Source: Glaciecola sp048820975
Lineage (GTDB): Bacteria; Pseudomonadota; Gammaproteobacteria; Enterobacterales; Alteromonadaceae
NCBI RefSeq assembly: GCF_048820975.1
Contig: NZ_JBMEUF010000001.1
Coordinates: forward strand, 186,001-250,000
Reading direction: 5' to 3'
Length of the DNA: 64,000 nt
Shown piece by piece: positions 37,401 through 45,663 of the stretch. How positions within the stretch are numbered: the first letter of the stretch is position 1; every line of letters begins with the position of its first letter. The notes below the pieces were generated by a model, which was not told the origin of the DNA, did not search any database, and saw only the letters and a list, made by a program, of their open reading frames with translations. Both the position numbers and the translations under genes were made by a program.

Positions 37401-37509
37401 GTTTTTAGTGCCTTTAGCATATATTTCACTGTTAAAATTAAGACGAAATACGCACAACATGGTACTGCATAGTAAACAACTTGTGTCTAAAGCAATAAAA
37501 GCCAATTAG
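34438..37509 (+). CDS. RND-family efflux permease, second of a pair
   Basis: This 1023-residue AcrB/MdtC-like transporter has the standard twelve-helix, two-porter-domain layout. The relay helix is GMLVDNAVVVTESIF and the C-half helix GIVVNNGIVLVDRINQL. The ATG at 34438 overlaps the end of the first permease and has GGAGAG upstream. Starting here gives a normal N-terminus (FGLAGAALASFALRRPVTIG). With one adaptor and two different permeases the operon resembles MdtABC, whose permeases form a mixed trimer; that assembly is inferred here. Confidence 0.92.
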   Translation: MDKFGLAGAALASFALRRPVTIGMLFFSLLIMGLGASKLLPLEKFPGIDFPELYIQVPYPDATPAEVEKMITRPVEEALATMSGIKRMRSWSNENSAEISVRFNWEENIKAKSIEAREKIDAIRHLLPDDVERVMVYKFNLSDMPVFQLRLSSDRDISTSYDLLERNLKMPIERVKGVSRVELYGVQKKQISIRLHSDRIAALHINIGQLFQTLQSANFSMTGGQFFDLDQKITVNPSGEYQSIEEIRDLYITRNVRLSDIADVKFETPEALEGRHLDQTHAIGLNIFRESGANLVDVSEAVLEQIEIARNSTAFNGINVFVMDDEANSVTTSLNDLLMSGLIGAVLSVIVLYLFLRNIATTIVVVLSVPFAICITLACMYFLGYTLNILSLMGLMLAVGMLVDNAVVVTESIFQEREKTDDVQLATRKGVGLVSLAVIAGTATTAIVFLPNIVGVKAEITVFLEHVAVAICISLFASLLIAQTLIPLLSTKLKIKIKPKKAQAHWATRKYESTLRWILANQVKTGLIALVLLASTAIPMSQLKSDEDSNGEQGRLWLNYNIQGNYSLDEVEVAVAKMEAYLYANQDEFHIKQVYSYFRPGFATSGITLNDNLPMKLSDLKQKMKKDMPLLARAEPSFQWDSGTGGGVRVTLFGQSSETLMQIADQIVPVLASIDGFTDVKADIDSQDLEMQVRIDREMAFRYGLNTSEVANIVGTALRGTNLRTFRSDLEGEINIRLLFDESLQNSLEALKSLTILRDADKNVTLDMLATISVKPRLSQIQRSSRQTALGIGANLEDELTIGEAKMRIESLMQNISLPSGYRWSLEGSFQRQDEEESIMVTNMILAVIMIYIVMAALFESLLLPTSVLTSLIFSFTGVFWAFWFTGNSMTIMGMIGMLVLMGIVVNNGIVLVDRINQLVNSGRSISEATIEGCLGRVRPILMTVLTTVLGLVPLAFGDVSIGGDGPPYSPMAIAIIGGLLFSTVTSLFLVPLAYISLLKLRRNTHNMVLHSKQLVSKAIKAN

Positions 37510-37510
37510 G

Positions 37511-37534
37511 GTGCTAAGCCTGTTGGCTTAGCAC
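37511..37534. terminator. 10-bp perfect hairpin at the junction of RND operon and patatin gene
   Basis: GTGCTAAGCC (37511-37520) pairs exactly with GGCTTAGCAC (37525-37534) around a TGTT tetraloop. It covers the stop codon and last codons of the leftward patatin gene and lies just after the permease stop. It lacks a T-run, so it may act as a weak terminator or transcript-end barrier for convergent mRNAs. Confidence 0.5.
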
Positions 37535-39940
37535 TGAGTGCATAGGCATTAATGGCGCCTCTACTTGCCAGTCATGGTCGGTTCTTTTGCCTGAAAAGTC
37601 ATACACCAAATAGGCATAGCCATGAACTGATAGTTGCTGATGTATAATTTGCATTTGTGGCTGGCTTGGGAGGGGAATTTTTGCAAATTTTCGGTTGTTT
37701 TTATCTATAATAATCGAATTGCCACGGGTAATATGCTCTCCCACCCATTTACTATCTTTAAATTCGGCGGTGGTAATAAGGTAACTTTCACCGCTAAATT
37801 GTACCGGATGAATATCTTTATCTCCTATAATAGGGAGGCGCCCGCGCCCATCTAACTCAAGTGATAAGCCTTGCGGTATTTTAATTCTAAGTTCCACCTT
37901 ACTGGCTAAACTATCACCCGACAGTACTTTGCTGATTAACAGCTTCAAAGCGAATTTAGGTATACTCGATATAAATGGAATATGACTATCACTCACCATA
38001 TTAAGCACTCTATCAATGAGTTGGTTGGTGCCTTTGTGAAGCGCTTTATCATACAATCGCACCTGACTTTCACTTAACTCGGGTGCCGGTTTAGGTAAGG
38101 GCGGTATATCTAAAAAATCTTCAGTGCTTAAGGCTTGGTGCGCGCAATATTTTCCCAATTGTAAGTCAATATTACGAGTGGGTTCATAAAAAAAACCGCC
38201 GAAAGCTTGTAGTTTATCACCCGGTAATTTAATGAGCTCCGGTTTAGTCGGGTCGGCAAAATCAATACATGGCCCTATGGCGAAAAAACGGGTCTTATCA
38301 GATTTACCCGTTAAACTCATAGATTGGTCTAACATAATAAAACGCAGCGCTAAATACCACGAGTATGATGAGTAACTAGGTGATTGGTGTTGCAGAATGT
38401 TATTTAAATCACTTTCAATTCGCTCATAATCAAGGCCCGAGAATAATTGCGGTTCTTCACGCGCTATTCTTTTTACTTCGGCTAGTACGTTTAAGCCTGT
38501 ATTCGGAAATAAAGAAAGCTTGTCATCACTTTCCTGTAAATGCGTAATTTGGCTCAGTAGAGCTTTAAGTAGTTCATTAGATACATCTATAGGAGCTTCT
38601 AAGTAATAAGACTTTCTGATCTCGTTTCTATTTTTGAACTTTTTTCTTACCTTAAATATTTTATCACCCTCAATAGAACGAGCTTGATTAAATATACAAC
38701 TTACTATACTCCCAAGATGTCCTTGGAGTTTATCAAGTGATGCTTTTCTAACTAAATCTACACCGTCAATATCACCTATTGGATTGTCACCAAATAAAGG
38801 GCTGGTAAGCGCGTAGCGCGGGTGTACCGGTAAGTTAAACGTAGACTGATTACTGGCTATGCTAGGGTCTACAAAAATAATACTTCGCTCTATATTGAGC
38901 CTTTCGTCATTAGCATCCATGAATGAAGCGAGTTTAAACGCGTCACGTATGGGCTCGTTATTAAAGACGCCACCGTCAATGTAAGTAAAATTAAATTTCG
39001 CCTGATGTTGCAATTCCCTTGGCCACGTATCGGCAAATTCAAAATTAAAACGTTCTAAAACAATGGGTTCAAATGCCATGGGAAAAGCACCCGAGGCCAT
39101 CGCGGTAGACACAATTCGCCACCACACGTCATGGTTATCGTCAGACATATCGCCAATAGTGCCCGTTTGCCGGCTACCCAAGTGATAACGAACCCATCTA
39201 TCAGGATGTTTTTCGGAGTCTCTTAAGGTTTCGCCATTCTTTTCACCTAAATACAAATCAAACACTCGAGATTCTTTATGTGTATACGAAGTCATGCCGT
39301 CTTGAAGAGCGAAGTCACCGCCTAAACCTACTTTAAATTCGCTTTTTGCGTCTTGAATAATGGGCGTTAGATTGGTTAAAGAGCTTGCAAATAGTACGCG
39401 CTCACCCAAAAGTGCTTTTGATTTATCTAAATTAATAGTAGGTGAGTCTTTTATTAAATTTACGGCTATTGTTTCAAGGGCTCCGCGGTTTAAAATGCCA
39501 GCGGTATGTTTAAGAGAAGACGTTCCCGCAAGGTCGTTGTCTTGCCCTTTACTTAGCAAATTTTCCATATTAACTTGCTTTACCCAAATGTTGTGCTGCA
39601 CATTTTGCATTACCTGTGCGGCTATTAGGGCGTCTTTTTTATTCGCTGGCAAAGCATTAAGTACGTCTTCTGAGAACTCAGTAGCTAAGTCAATATTAGC
39701 CTGTTGAATTTGTGAAGGTGTTTGAGCAGCGAGTGCGCGTAGCATTAATGCTAAGGATATTGAGCCGGCACTCGCGCCTGAAAATACATCTATTTCAACC
39801 GAATCAAACAGCTCGCCATTTTTGTCTTTGCCATAGACTATGGCTAATTTTATAGATTGCGATAGGGCGCCTGCATTAAACGTCCCTAAACTTACGCCAC
39901 CACCCATTGCAAAACCTAGTTTTAAAATGGTCATGGTCAA
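37514..39940 (-). CDS. large patatin-like phospholipase (DUF3376-type)
   Basis: The 808-residue protein has an N-terminal patatin domain. The anion hole is GGGVSLGTFNAG at 13-24, the nucleophile elbow GASAG has Ser57, and the DGG motif with the dyad Asp is near residue 321 (YIDGGVFNNEP). The rest, about 450 residues, has no domain I can name with certainty but fits the long bacterial patatin-like/DUF3376 proteins. No signal peptide or transmembrane helix is apparent. It should hydrolyse acyl lipids; the natural substrate is unknown. It is monocistronic, convergent with the RND operon. Confidence 0.85.
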   Translation of the reverse strand: MTMTILKLGFAMGGGVSLGTFNAGALSQSIKLAIVYGKDKNGELFDSVEIDVFSGASAGSISLALMLRALAAQTPSQIQQANIDLATEFSEDVLNALPANKKDALIAAQVMQNVQHNIWVKQVNMENLLSKGQDNDLAGTSSLKHTAGILNRGALETIAVNLIKDSPTINLDKSKALLGERVLFASSLTNLTPIIQDAKSEFKVGLGGDFALQDGMTSYTHKESRVFDLYLGEKNGETLRDSEKHPDRWVRYHLGSRQTGTIGDMSDDNHDVWWRIVSTAMASGAFPMAFEPIVLERFNFEFADTWPRELQHQAKFNFTYIDGGVFNNEPIRDAFKLASFMDANDERLNIERSIIFVDPSIASNQSTFNLPVHPRYALTSPLFGDNPIGDIDGVDLVRKASLDKLQGHLGSIVSCIFNQARSIEGDKIFKVRKKFKNRNEIRKSYYLEAPIDVSNELLKALLSQITHLQESDDKLSLFPNTGLNVLAEVKRIAREEPQLFSGLDYERIESDLNNILQHQSPSYSSYSWYLALRFIMLDQSMSLTGKSDKTRFFAIGPCIDFADPTKPELIKLPGDKLQAFGGFFYEPTRNIDLQLGKYCAHQALSTEDFLDIPPLPKPAPELSESQVRLYDKALHKGTNQLIDRVLNMVSDSHIPFISSIPKFALKLLISKVLSGDSLASKVELRIKIPQGLSLELDGRGRLPIIGDKDIHPVQFSGESYLITTAEFKDSKWVGEHITRGNSIIIDKNNRKFAKIPLPSQPQMQIIHQQLSVHGYAYLVYDFSGKRTDHDWQVEAPLMPMHSVLSQQA

Positions 39941-40040
39941 ACTCCTTTTCGATATTGCTGTATTTGTTTAAATAAATGTAACAACATTGATTACATTATC
40001 ACTTGTATATATTTTATACAATATGAGCGTTATATTACTT

Positions 40041-40934
40041 TTATGCCTGAGTTGCTGATTGTAAAAGCGACTTCATAAATGTATAAAAAACTTCAGTTTT
40101 GCGCATAGGTAGGGCATTTTGAGCGCGCAAAAACCATACCGGTGCATCACTGTTTGCTAATACATTTGGCATAACCTCGACTAAACGTCCTTGGGCCAAA
40201 TCATCATTAATAGCTATTAAGGATTTGATTGCAATGCCATGCCCAGCCAAAGCCGCTTGTGTCATGTTGTCAGAATTTGAAATAGTAAATCGTGTGTTAG
40301 CGTGCAATGTTTGCGTATTTTTATGTTCGTCAAATACCCGTAACTGTTGCTGCCATGGCAGGCATACCCAACTGTGTTCTTCTAACTCAGCCAATGTTTT
40401 TGGCATTCCTCGTTTTTTAATATACGCCGGTGATGCACATAATATTCGGGAGTTATCTACCAGCTTGCGTGATAAAAGCGCAGAATCATTTAGCTTCCCA
40501 ACACGTATGGCAACATCTTGTGTGTTATCAACCACATTGACAAATTGGTCGCTAATAAGGAAGTCGAGTTTTAGCTGTGGGTACTCTTGCTCAAATTTAC
40601 TTAATTGAGGCATTACATATTTAGAAAATATCCACGGCGGCATAGTTACGCGAAGTAGGCCGCTAACAGACGAAGAACGAGCGCCTATTTCGTGCTCTGC
40701 GTCATAAAGCGCCTCAATTATCCCACCTACGCGCGCATAAAATAGCTCCCCGGCAGGTGACAATCGAATCCGGCGGCTGTCTCTAAATACTAATACCGTT
40801 GATAACTCACGCTCTAATTTACTTAAACGGTGGCTCACGGTAGCCGGAGATATTTTTTGTTCGCGAGCGGCGGCCAGTACGCCTTTATTTTCGACCACCG
40901 CGATAAATGTTTCTAGATCATTTACGCTATACAT
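40041..40934 (-). CDS. LysR-family transcriptional regulator
   Basis: The 297-residue regulator has an N-terminal winged HTH (VLAAAREQKISPATVSHRLS at about 18-37, DNA-recognition helix included) and an effector domain from about 88. It looks like the CrgA/DsdC-type subgroup with the FRDSRRIRLSPAGE wing. It is divergent from the exported HAD protein across 123 bp, which suggests that it controls that gene; the ligand is unknown. Both genes are isolated from the patatin gene by about 100 bp. Confidence 0.92.
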   Translation of the reverse strand: MYSVNDLETFIAVVENKGVLAAAREQKISPATVSHRLSKLERELSTVLVFRDSRRIRLSPAGELFYARVGGIIEALYDAEHEIGARSSSVSGLLRVTMPPWIFSKYVMPQLSKFEQEYPQLKLDFLISDQFVNVVDNTQDVAIRVGKLNDSALLSRKLVDNSRILCASPAYIKKRGMPKTLAELEEHSWVCLPWQQQLRVFDEHKNTQTLHANTRFTISNSDNMTQAALAGHGIAIKSLIAINDDLAQGRLVEVMPNVLANSDAPVWFLRAQNALPMRKTEVFYTFMKSLLQSATQA

Positions 40935-41057
40935 TGCTTACTCAACTTTTAGACTGTTCAATATATTTAAACATTGGTTTTAGTTTTGATGGGTTTATTT
41001 AACTTTGTGAAACAATATAATCTACTCACTTCAATAATAAAAGCATCGGAAAGACAG

Positions 41058-41822
41058 ATGAGAAAAATTAAATCAGCAAAATATCTATTTTTAATTTTAC
41101 TAGCAGGAATATGCATAACAGGAGCAAATGCCATGGCATCTAACGAATCTAAGCAACAGCCAAAAGTGTTAATATTTGACGTAAATGAAACACTACTCGA
41201 TTTGGAGTCTATGCGCGGTTCCATTGGGCAGGCATTAGGCGGTAGAGAAGATTTATTACCGTTGTGGTTTTCAACCATGTTGCATCATTCATTAGTGAGT
41301 ACTGTTAGCGGCGAATATCATGATTTCGGGCAAATTGGTGTAGCGGCACTGTTAATGGTGGCTCAAAACAATAATATTGAAATAAGTGCTGAAGACGCAA
41401 AAACGGCCATTGCCACCCCTTTAGTCAGTTTACCGCCACATCCTGATGTAAAGTTGGCATTGGCCAGCTTAAAAGCACAAGGCTATAAGCTAGTTAGCTT
41501 AACTAACTCTTCAAATAAAGGGGTTAAAGCACAGTTTGAAAACGCGGGCTTAACCGAATTTTTTGAAGCGCGTTATAGCATTGAAGATATTAAAATTTAC
41601 AAGCCTGACTTGCGTGCTTACGAGTGGGTACTTGAGCAACTTAATGTGGCTGCGGAAGACGCAATGATGGTTGCCGCACACGGATGGGATGTAGCTGGTG
41701 CAAAAGCAGCCGGCCTGCAAACTACGTTTATTGCGCGTCCGGGCAAAGCCCTATATCCGCTAGCGCAAGAGCCTGATCATGTAGTAAGTGACTTAAATGA
41801 ACTCGTTAAATTGCTAAAATAA
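41058..41822 (+). CDS. exported type II haloacid dehalogenase-family hydrolase
   Basis: The 254-residue protein combines a Sec signal peptide (about 1-23, cleavage after ANA) with a full L-2-haloacid-dehalogenase-type HAD domain. The nucleophile motif is FDVNETLLD, SLTNSS is motif II, IYKPD carries the lysine, and HGWDVAGAKAAGL is motif IV. Type II dehalogenases hydrolyse short 2-haloalkanoates, and most are cytoplasmic, so the signal peptide is unusual. The start at 41058 has GGAAAGACAG just upstream and gives the signal peptide; an in-frame ATG at 40974 would add a poor leader. Activity on haloacids is inferred from motifs. Confidence 0.85.
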   Translation: MRKIKSAKYLFLILLAGICITGANAMASNESKQQPKVLIFDVNETLLDLESMRGSIGQALGGREDLLPLWFSTMLHHSLVSTVSGEYHDFGQIGVAALLMVAQNNNIEISAEDAKTAIATPLVSLPPHPDVKLALASLKAQGYKLVSLTNSSNKGVKAQFENAGLTEFFEARYSIEDIKIYKPDLRAYEWVLEQLNVAAEDAMMVAAHGWDVAGAKAAGLQTTFIARPGKALYPLAQEPDHVVSDLNELVKLLK

Positions 41823-41914
41823 AGTTCGTTTATTTACAGATTTAGCTAACAATGCTTAGACTTCCTGCTATTTTGAAGCTACTTTATATTTAGCTTTCGT
41901 TAGGGAGGAATGAA

Positions 41915-42625
41915 GTGATTTCTACTTTACCTAGATGGGTCGAATATGGCGCGTTTATTTTAGCCGCCGTGGCGGGGTTTGTTAACGCGACTGGACTTTT
42001 AGGGTTTGAGCATCAATCTGTTTCGCACTTGTCGGGCACCGCTACGCTTTTAGGGGCCGAGCTAGCTAAGGGCTCTTTACTAGCTGAGGGCTCTGTATCC
42101 GCTGAGGGCTTTTTATTCACAGGGCTTCACTTAATAGGCGTATTATTTAGCTTTTTGGTCGGCTCAGCCATTTCGGGATATTTTATAAATGGTCGTACCT
42201 TAAAAATTGGGCGCAACTACAGCGCAATGCTGTGTTTAGAAGCTGTTTTATTGTTCTTGGCTTGTTATTTATTGATTCAAAATTCTATTTATGGGCATTA
42301 TTTAGCGTCAGCAGCCTGTGGTTTACAAAATGCCTTTGCAACTACTTTCAGTGGCGCCATTGTACGCACCACTCACGTTACTGGCATTTTTACAGACTTA
42401 GGAATTATGTTAGGAGCAAAATTAAAAGGTGAAGCATTTGATCGCCGCAAGGCTATTCTTTTCACTTTAATTATTATAGGTTTTGTTTTTGGTGCAGTAG
42501 CAGGCGCCTTTACCTTTAAGCAGTTTCAGTTTTATGCCTTATTATTTCCAGCGAGTATTTGTGTTTTACTTGCCATCACTTTTTATCTTTACAAACTAAA
42601 GCGGCAGCTAAAAGAAGATAATTAG
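41915..42625 (+). CDS. YoaK/DUF1275 family membrane protein
   Basis: This 236-residue protein has about six hydrophobic helices and the DUF1275 signatures: AGFVNATGLLGF near 20-31, SHLSGTAT, and the AACGLQNAFATTFSGAIVRTTHVTG stretch near 133-157. Its function is unknown; relatives are described as YoaK-type small-molecule permease-like proteins. The start is a GTG at 41915 with GGAGG 6-10 nt upstream. It lies 92 bp after the HAD gene on the same strand and may be in its operon. Confidence 0.85.
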   Translation: MISTLPRWVEYGAFILAAVAGFVNATGLLGFEHQSVSHLSGTATLLGAELAKGSLLAEGSVSAEGFLFTGLHLIGVLFSFLVGSAISGYFINGRTLKIGRNYSAMLCLEAVLLFLACYLLIQNSIYGHYLASAACGLQNAFATTFSGAIVRTTHVTGIFTDLGIMLGAKLKGEAFDRRKAILFTLIIIGFVFGAVAGAFTFKQFQFYALLFPASICVLLAITFYLYKLKRQLKEDN

Positions 42626-42870
42626 CGAATGAAACATTTCTAACACGTTAATGTTCAATAAATGCACACTAAATTTAACTTTTTTTTAGCAATAAACTAA
42701 AGTCTATAAAAAATTTGAAAGCGCTATTTTCATTGCGTTTTATCAGACATAAATAATAGCATACTACGTATTTTTGCTTTTTCATTTAGCCTTCTAAGCC
42801 AATCATGGTGGTAGCTAGCGGTATTATCGCGTACTATTAGGCGGAGTCAAAAAGCGAGCTTTACATCTAC

Positions 42871-44340
42871 ATGCAAATATGGAAAAAATTACTAGATTCA
42901 AAATCATTTATAGTTTTTGTGTTAACTGTATTTGCGATTGCCTTAAGCGCAATTATCACACTTTCAAAATCGGTTGAGATTCAAAGTTTACAAGAGCAAA
43001 AAAGTTTAACGCCAGCACTTAGTTTAGTGGTTCAGGAAATAATGAAACCATTATATGTTGCCGAAACTATAAGCAAAGTATCCCCCTTAAAAACATGGTT
43101 AAATGACCCAACTACTCAACCTGAAAAAATCCACAGTAAGCTAAAAGAGTTATCTCAAGAATTTGATATGGACTTTTTTGTTGCCAGTGAAAAAATGCGT
43201 TTGCAATATAATTCTGACGGCTCAAAACAAGCACTTATTGAAGGTAAAGTTGAATGGTATTTTAGAGATAAGCAAAGTGAAGAAAAAATAATTGGCGCTT
43301 TGGGTAATAGGCAAGATATTCGAATTTATTACGATATTAAAGTGTTTGCTGAGAACGGTGAGTTTCTTGGCTTCATTGGTGTAAGCCGGCGCTTAAAAAG
43401 TTTTCTTGATTCGTTTAATCAGTTTAAGAAACAGTTTGGCTATGATTTTGTTTTTGCCGACCACAAAGATAATATTGTGCTTTCTTCCGATGAAAGCCTT
43501 GTGGCTGATGGCAAACGTATATTGAGCCTTCATCAAATGCCATGGTTTAAAGCAATGGGTTCAGAACTCACTAAAGACTCGAAATTAAATAGCTTACTGG
43601 TAAACGTAGATGGAAGTGACTATCTTATTGCTGAAGCTGAAATAGATGCCTTAAACTGGCGCTTGTTTATCGTAAATCCACTTGAAGCTAGGCAAACAGC
43701 AGCAACAACGCAATTTGTTATTCTTGCCGTTTACATTTTTGTATTACTGGCTATTGTGGCCTTCGTGACTCGCTTTACAATCGCATATTTCCAAGGTGAA
43801 TTTGCTAAGAAATATCAAAAAGACCCACTTACACAATTACCTAATCGCGCTCAATTGAACTGGCGATTTGAGCAACAATCGAAAAAAGAGAAATTTATAA
43901 GTGTTGTTATGGTTGATATTGACCATTTCAAAGCGATTAATGACAACTATGGGCATGCTTGTGGCGATCTTGTCCTTAAACGTATTGCTGCCGTACTCTC
44001 TGCTCAAATACGTCAAGAAGATGTTGTAGCCCGATGGGGCGGGGAAGAGTTTGTTTTGATGCTAGCCGGTACCAAACTTGAAAAAGCGAGCCAGATTGCT
44101 GAAAAAGCGCGACTTGCCATTGAGCAAGCAAGTATTGAATTTAATGGTCAACAACATAATGTTACTGCTAGTTTTGGCGTTGCCAATAGTAGCGAAGCTG
44201 TACACCGCCTTAATACTATAATAGCAAATGCTGACAAAGCACTGTACGAAGCAAAAAATGCCGGGCGTAATGTGGTTATAAGCGTGCCGAATATTTCCAC
44301 CGATCCTACTAAAAGCACTGAGCAGACTATTACGGTGTAG
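42871..44340 (+). CDS. membrane-bound diguanylate cyclase with periplasmic sensor domain
   Basis: The 489-residue protein makes cyclic di-GMP. A transmembrane helix at about 13-32 and another at about 280-300 enclose a periplasmic sensor domain of the dCache/PAS-like type (about 35-278). The GGDEF domain follows (about 315-475), with intact active site GGEEF near 391 and the inhibitory I-site RQED five residues before it. It should therefore be active and product-inhibited. There is no EAL domain. The ligand is unknown. It is monocistronic. Confidence 0.92.
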   Translation: MQIWKKLLDSKSFIVFVLTVFAIALSAIITLSKSVEIQSLQEQKSLTPALSLVVQEIMKPLYVAETISKVSPLKTWLNDPTTQPEKIHSKLKELSQEFDMDFFVASEKMRLQYNSDGSKQALIEGKVEWYFRDKQSEEKIIGALGNRQDIRIYYDIKVFAENGEFLGFIGVSRRLKSFLDSFNQFKKQFGYDFVFADHKDNIVLSSDESLVADGKRILSLHQMPWFKAMGSELTKDSKLNSLLVNVDGSDYLIAEAEIDALNWRLFIVNPLEARQTAATTQFVILAVYIFVLLAIVAFVTRFTIAYFQGEFAKKYQKDPLTQLPNRAQLNWRFEQQSKKEKFISVVMVDIDHFKAINDNYGHACGDLVLKRIAAVLSAQIRQEDVVARWGGEEFVLMLAGTKLEKASQIAEKARLAIEQASIEFNGQQHNVTASFGVANSSEAVHRLNTIIANADKALYEAKNAGRNVVISVPNISTDPTKSTEQTITV

Positions 44341-44387
44341 ATAAGTCACTGCTGTTATTGACTTAATTTTTCTGCTTAGCAAAACCC

Positions 44388-44441
44388 CGTCGTTAGCAAA
44401 ATTTACGTCATTACCGAAACACCCGTCATTACCGAAACACC
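44388..44441. repeat. three 18-bp tandem repeats (two perfect, one degenerate)
   Basis: The unit CGTCATTACCGAAACACC occurs exactly at 44406-44423 and 44424-44441, and a degenerate copy occupies 44388-44405. They lie between the diguanylate cyclase and miaE, which converge. The region encodes nothing I can support. Confidence 0.8.
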
Positions 44442-44477
44442 GCAACATGTTTTCTACAACTTCACCTTAGCGCTATA

Positions 44478-45236
44478 TCAAACGGGGACGCCGCTATGAA
44501 ACTTGAAATCTTCATCAACTGAGTTGATTAAATCAGCTTCTACTTGGCCAAAATACTCAACACGTGCTGTAATATCTTCATGGCTTATAGATTGTGCTAG
44601 GGCTAAATAATCTTGATAATGCCGCGCTTCCGAACGAAGCAAAGATATATAAAATTCACCGAGCTTTTCATCAACATGGGGCGCTATTTTAGCGAAGCGT
44701 TCGCAAGATCGCGCCTCAATATATGCGCCGCATATTAGTTTATCAACCAAAGCATTGGGTTCGTGTGTTTTCACATGTCTCAGCATGCCTTTGGCGTAGC
44801 GAGAAGGTGTAATACTTTGATACTCAATGTTATATAGCTCCATCATTTCTAACACTTGATAAAAATGGTGAAGCTCTTCTTTAATTAACAAAACCATCTT
44901 GTCAATTAGCTCTTGTCCGTAAGGTGAATCTGACTTGGGGATAACAGATTTACGTAAGTTATTCTTAGCTGCCAGCTCTCGCCAATTGCCTTCTCGCTTA
45001 TAAATAAATTGTTCAAAAGGTTGCAACCAAGCTAATAAAGCATCGCCACTGTCTTTATCAACAGCGTATTTGCGAATAAGGAACATTGCGCTTTGCGCCG
45101 CTTTTAACTCACAAATTAGGTGGTCTATAACAAGCATTGATAGGTTTTCGGGTAATTTTGCTTTGTTTATCCACGCATCAGGCGTTTCACACTTTAAAAA
45201 AGACAAAATAGGTGAGAGCAGGGTAGTTGTTGACAT
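44478..45236 (-). CDS. miaE: tRNA-(ms2io6A37) hydroxylase MiaE
   Basis: MiaE is a diiron monooxygenase that hydroxylates the isopentenyl group of ms2i6A37 in tRNA, an O2-dependent step. The 252-residue protein has the ferritin-like four-helix bundle with ligands in EELHHFYQVLE (about 135) and EARHYQDYLAL (about 205), plus AAKNNLRKSVIPKSDSPYGQ, a hallmark of the family. The start at 45236 is the only plausible one. It is convergent with the diguanylate cyclase gene. Confidence 0.9.
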   Translation of the reverse strand: MSTTTLLSPILSFLKCETPDAWINKAKLPENLSMLVIDHLICELKAAQSAMFLIRKYAVDKDSGDALLAWLQPFEQFIYKREGNWRELAAKNNLRKSVIPKSDSPYGQELIDKMVLLIKEELHHFYQVLEMMELYNIEYQSITPSRYAKGMLRHVKTHEPNALVDKLICGAYIEARSCERFAKIAPHVDEKLGEFYISLLRSEARHYQDYLALAQSISHEDITARVEYFGQVEADLINSVDEDFKFHSGVPV

Positions 45237-45437
45237 AAATTCTATTTGTTAGCTAAAACTTCAGTGCTTATTTTAACATATGCGAGCAAATTAACCATAT
45301 GGACTCAGGCATGACCTATATCTATATGGCGCACTTGCTTTACATTTTTCGATGATGTTCATCGGTATTTTTCAATTTAAAGCATGGGCTTTCTCTTCTA
45401 TGATTTACTCACTGAAACCAATTTAGAGAATATTGAT

Positions 45438-45653
45438 ATGAAAACTGGAATAAAAACGATAACTTTCGCTATTACGCATTTTAGCGTTGCGTTTACAGTG
45501 GCATGGGTGTTAACAGGAAGCCCACTTATTGGTGGACTCATAGCACTTGTAGAACCCGCAATTAATACGGTAGCCTACATAATCCATGAAAATATTTGGC
45601 AGCGCAAGTCTGAAGAGAAAGCTTTAAATCAAAGCGCTGCTTTAAGCTGTTAA
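45438..45653 (+). CDS. DUF2061 small membrane protein
   Basis: This 71-residue protein has two predicted transmembrane helices and the DUF2061 pattern: KTITFAITHF at 6-15, GALIAL-like helix (LIGGLIALVEPAINTVAYI) and HENIWQRK. The family function is unknown. I chose the ATG at 45438; an earlier in-frame ATG at 45384 would add 18 residues that do not look like the family. Its last bases abut the convergent glutaredoxin gene. Confidence 0.85.
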   Translation: MKTGIKTITFAITHFSVAFTVAWVLTGSPLIGGLIALVEPAINTVAYIIHENIWQRKSEEKALNQSAALSC

Positions 45654-45663
45654 TTGGCAGTTT

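Noticed and set aside
41058..41140. Lipoprotein signal on the exported HAD protein
   Set aside because: The Cys follows AGI, which lacks the small residue at -1 required for a lipobox; an ordinary Sec signal cut after ANA fits better.
44062..44448. 128-residue minus-strand frame over the end of the diguanylate cyclase
   Set aside because: It is opposite the conserved GGDEF domain and begins in the 18-bp repeats; no homology is evident.
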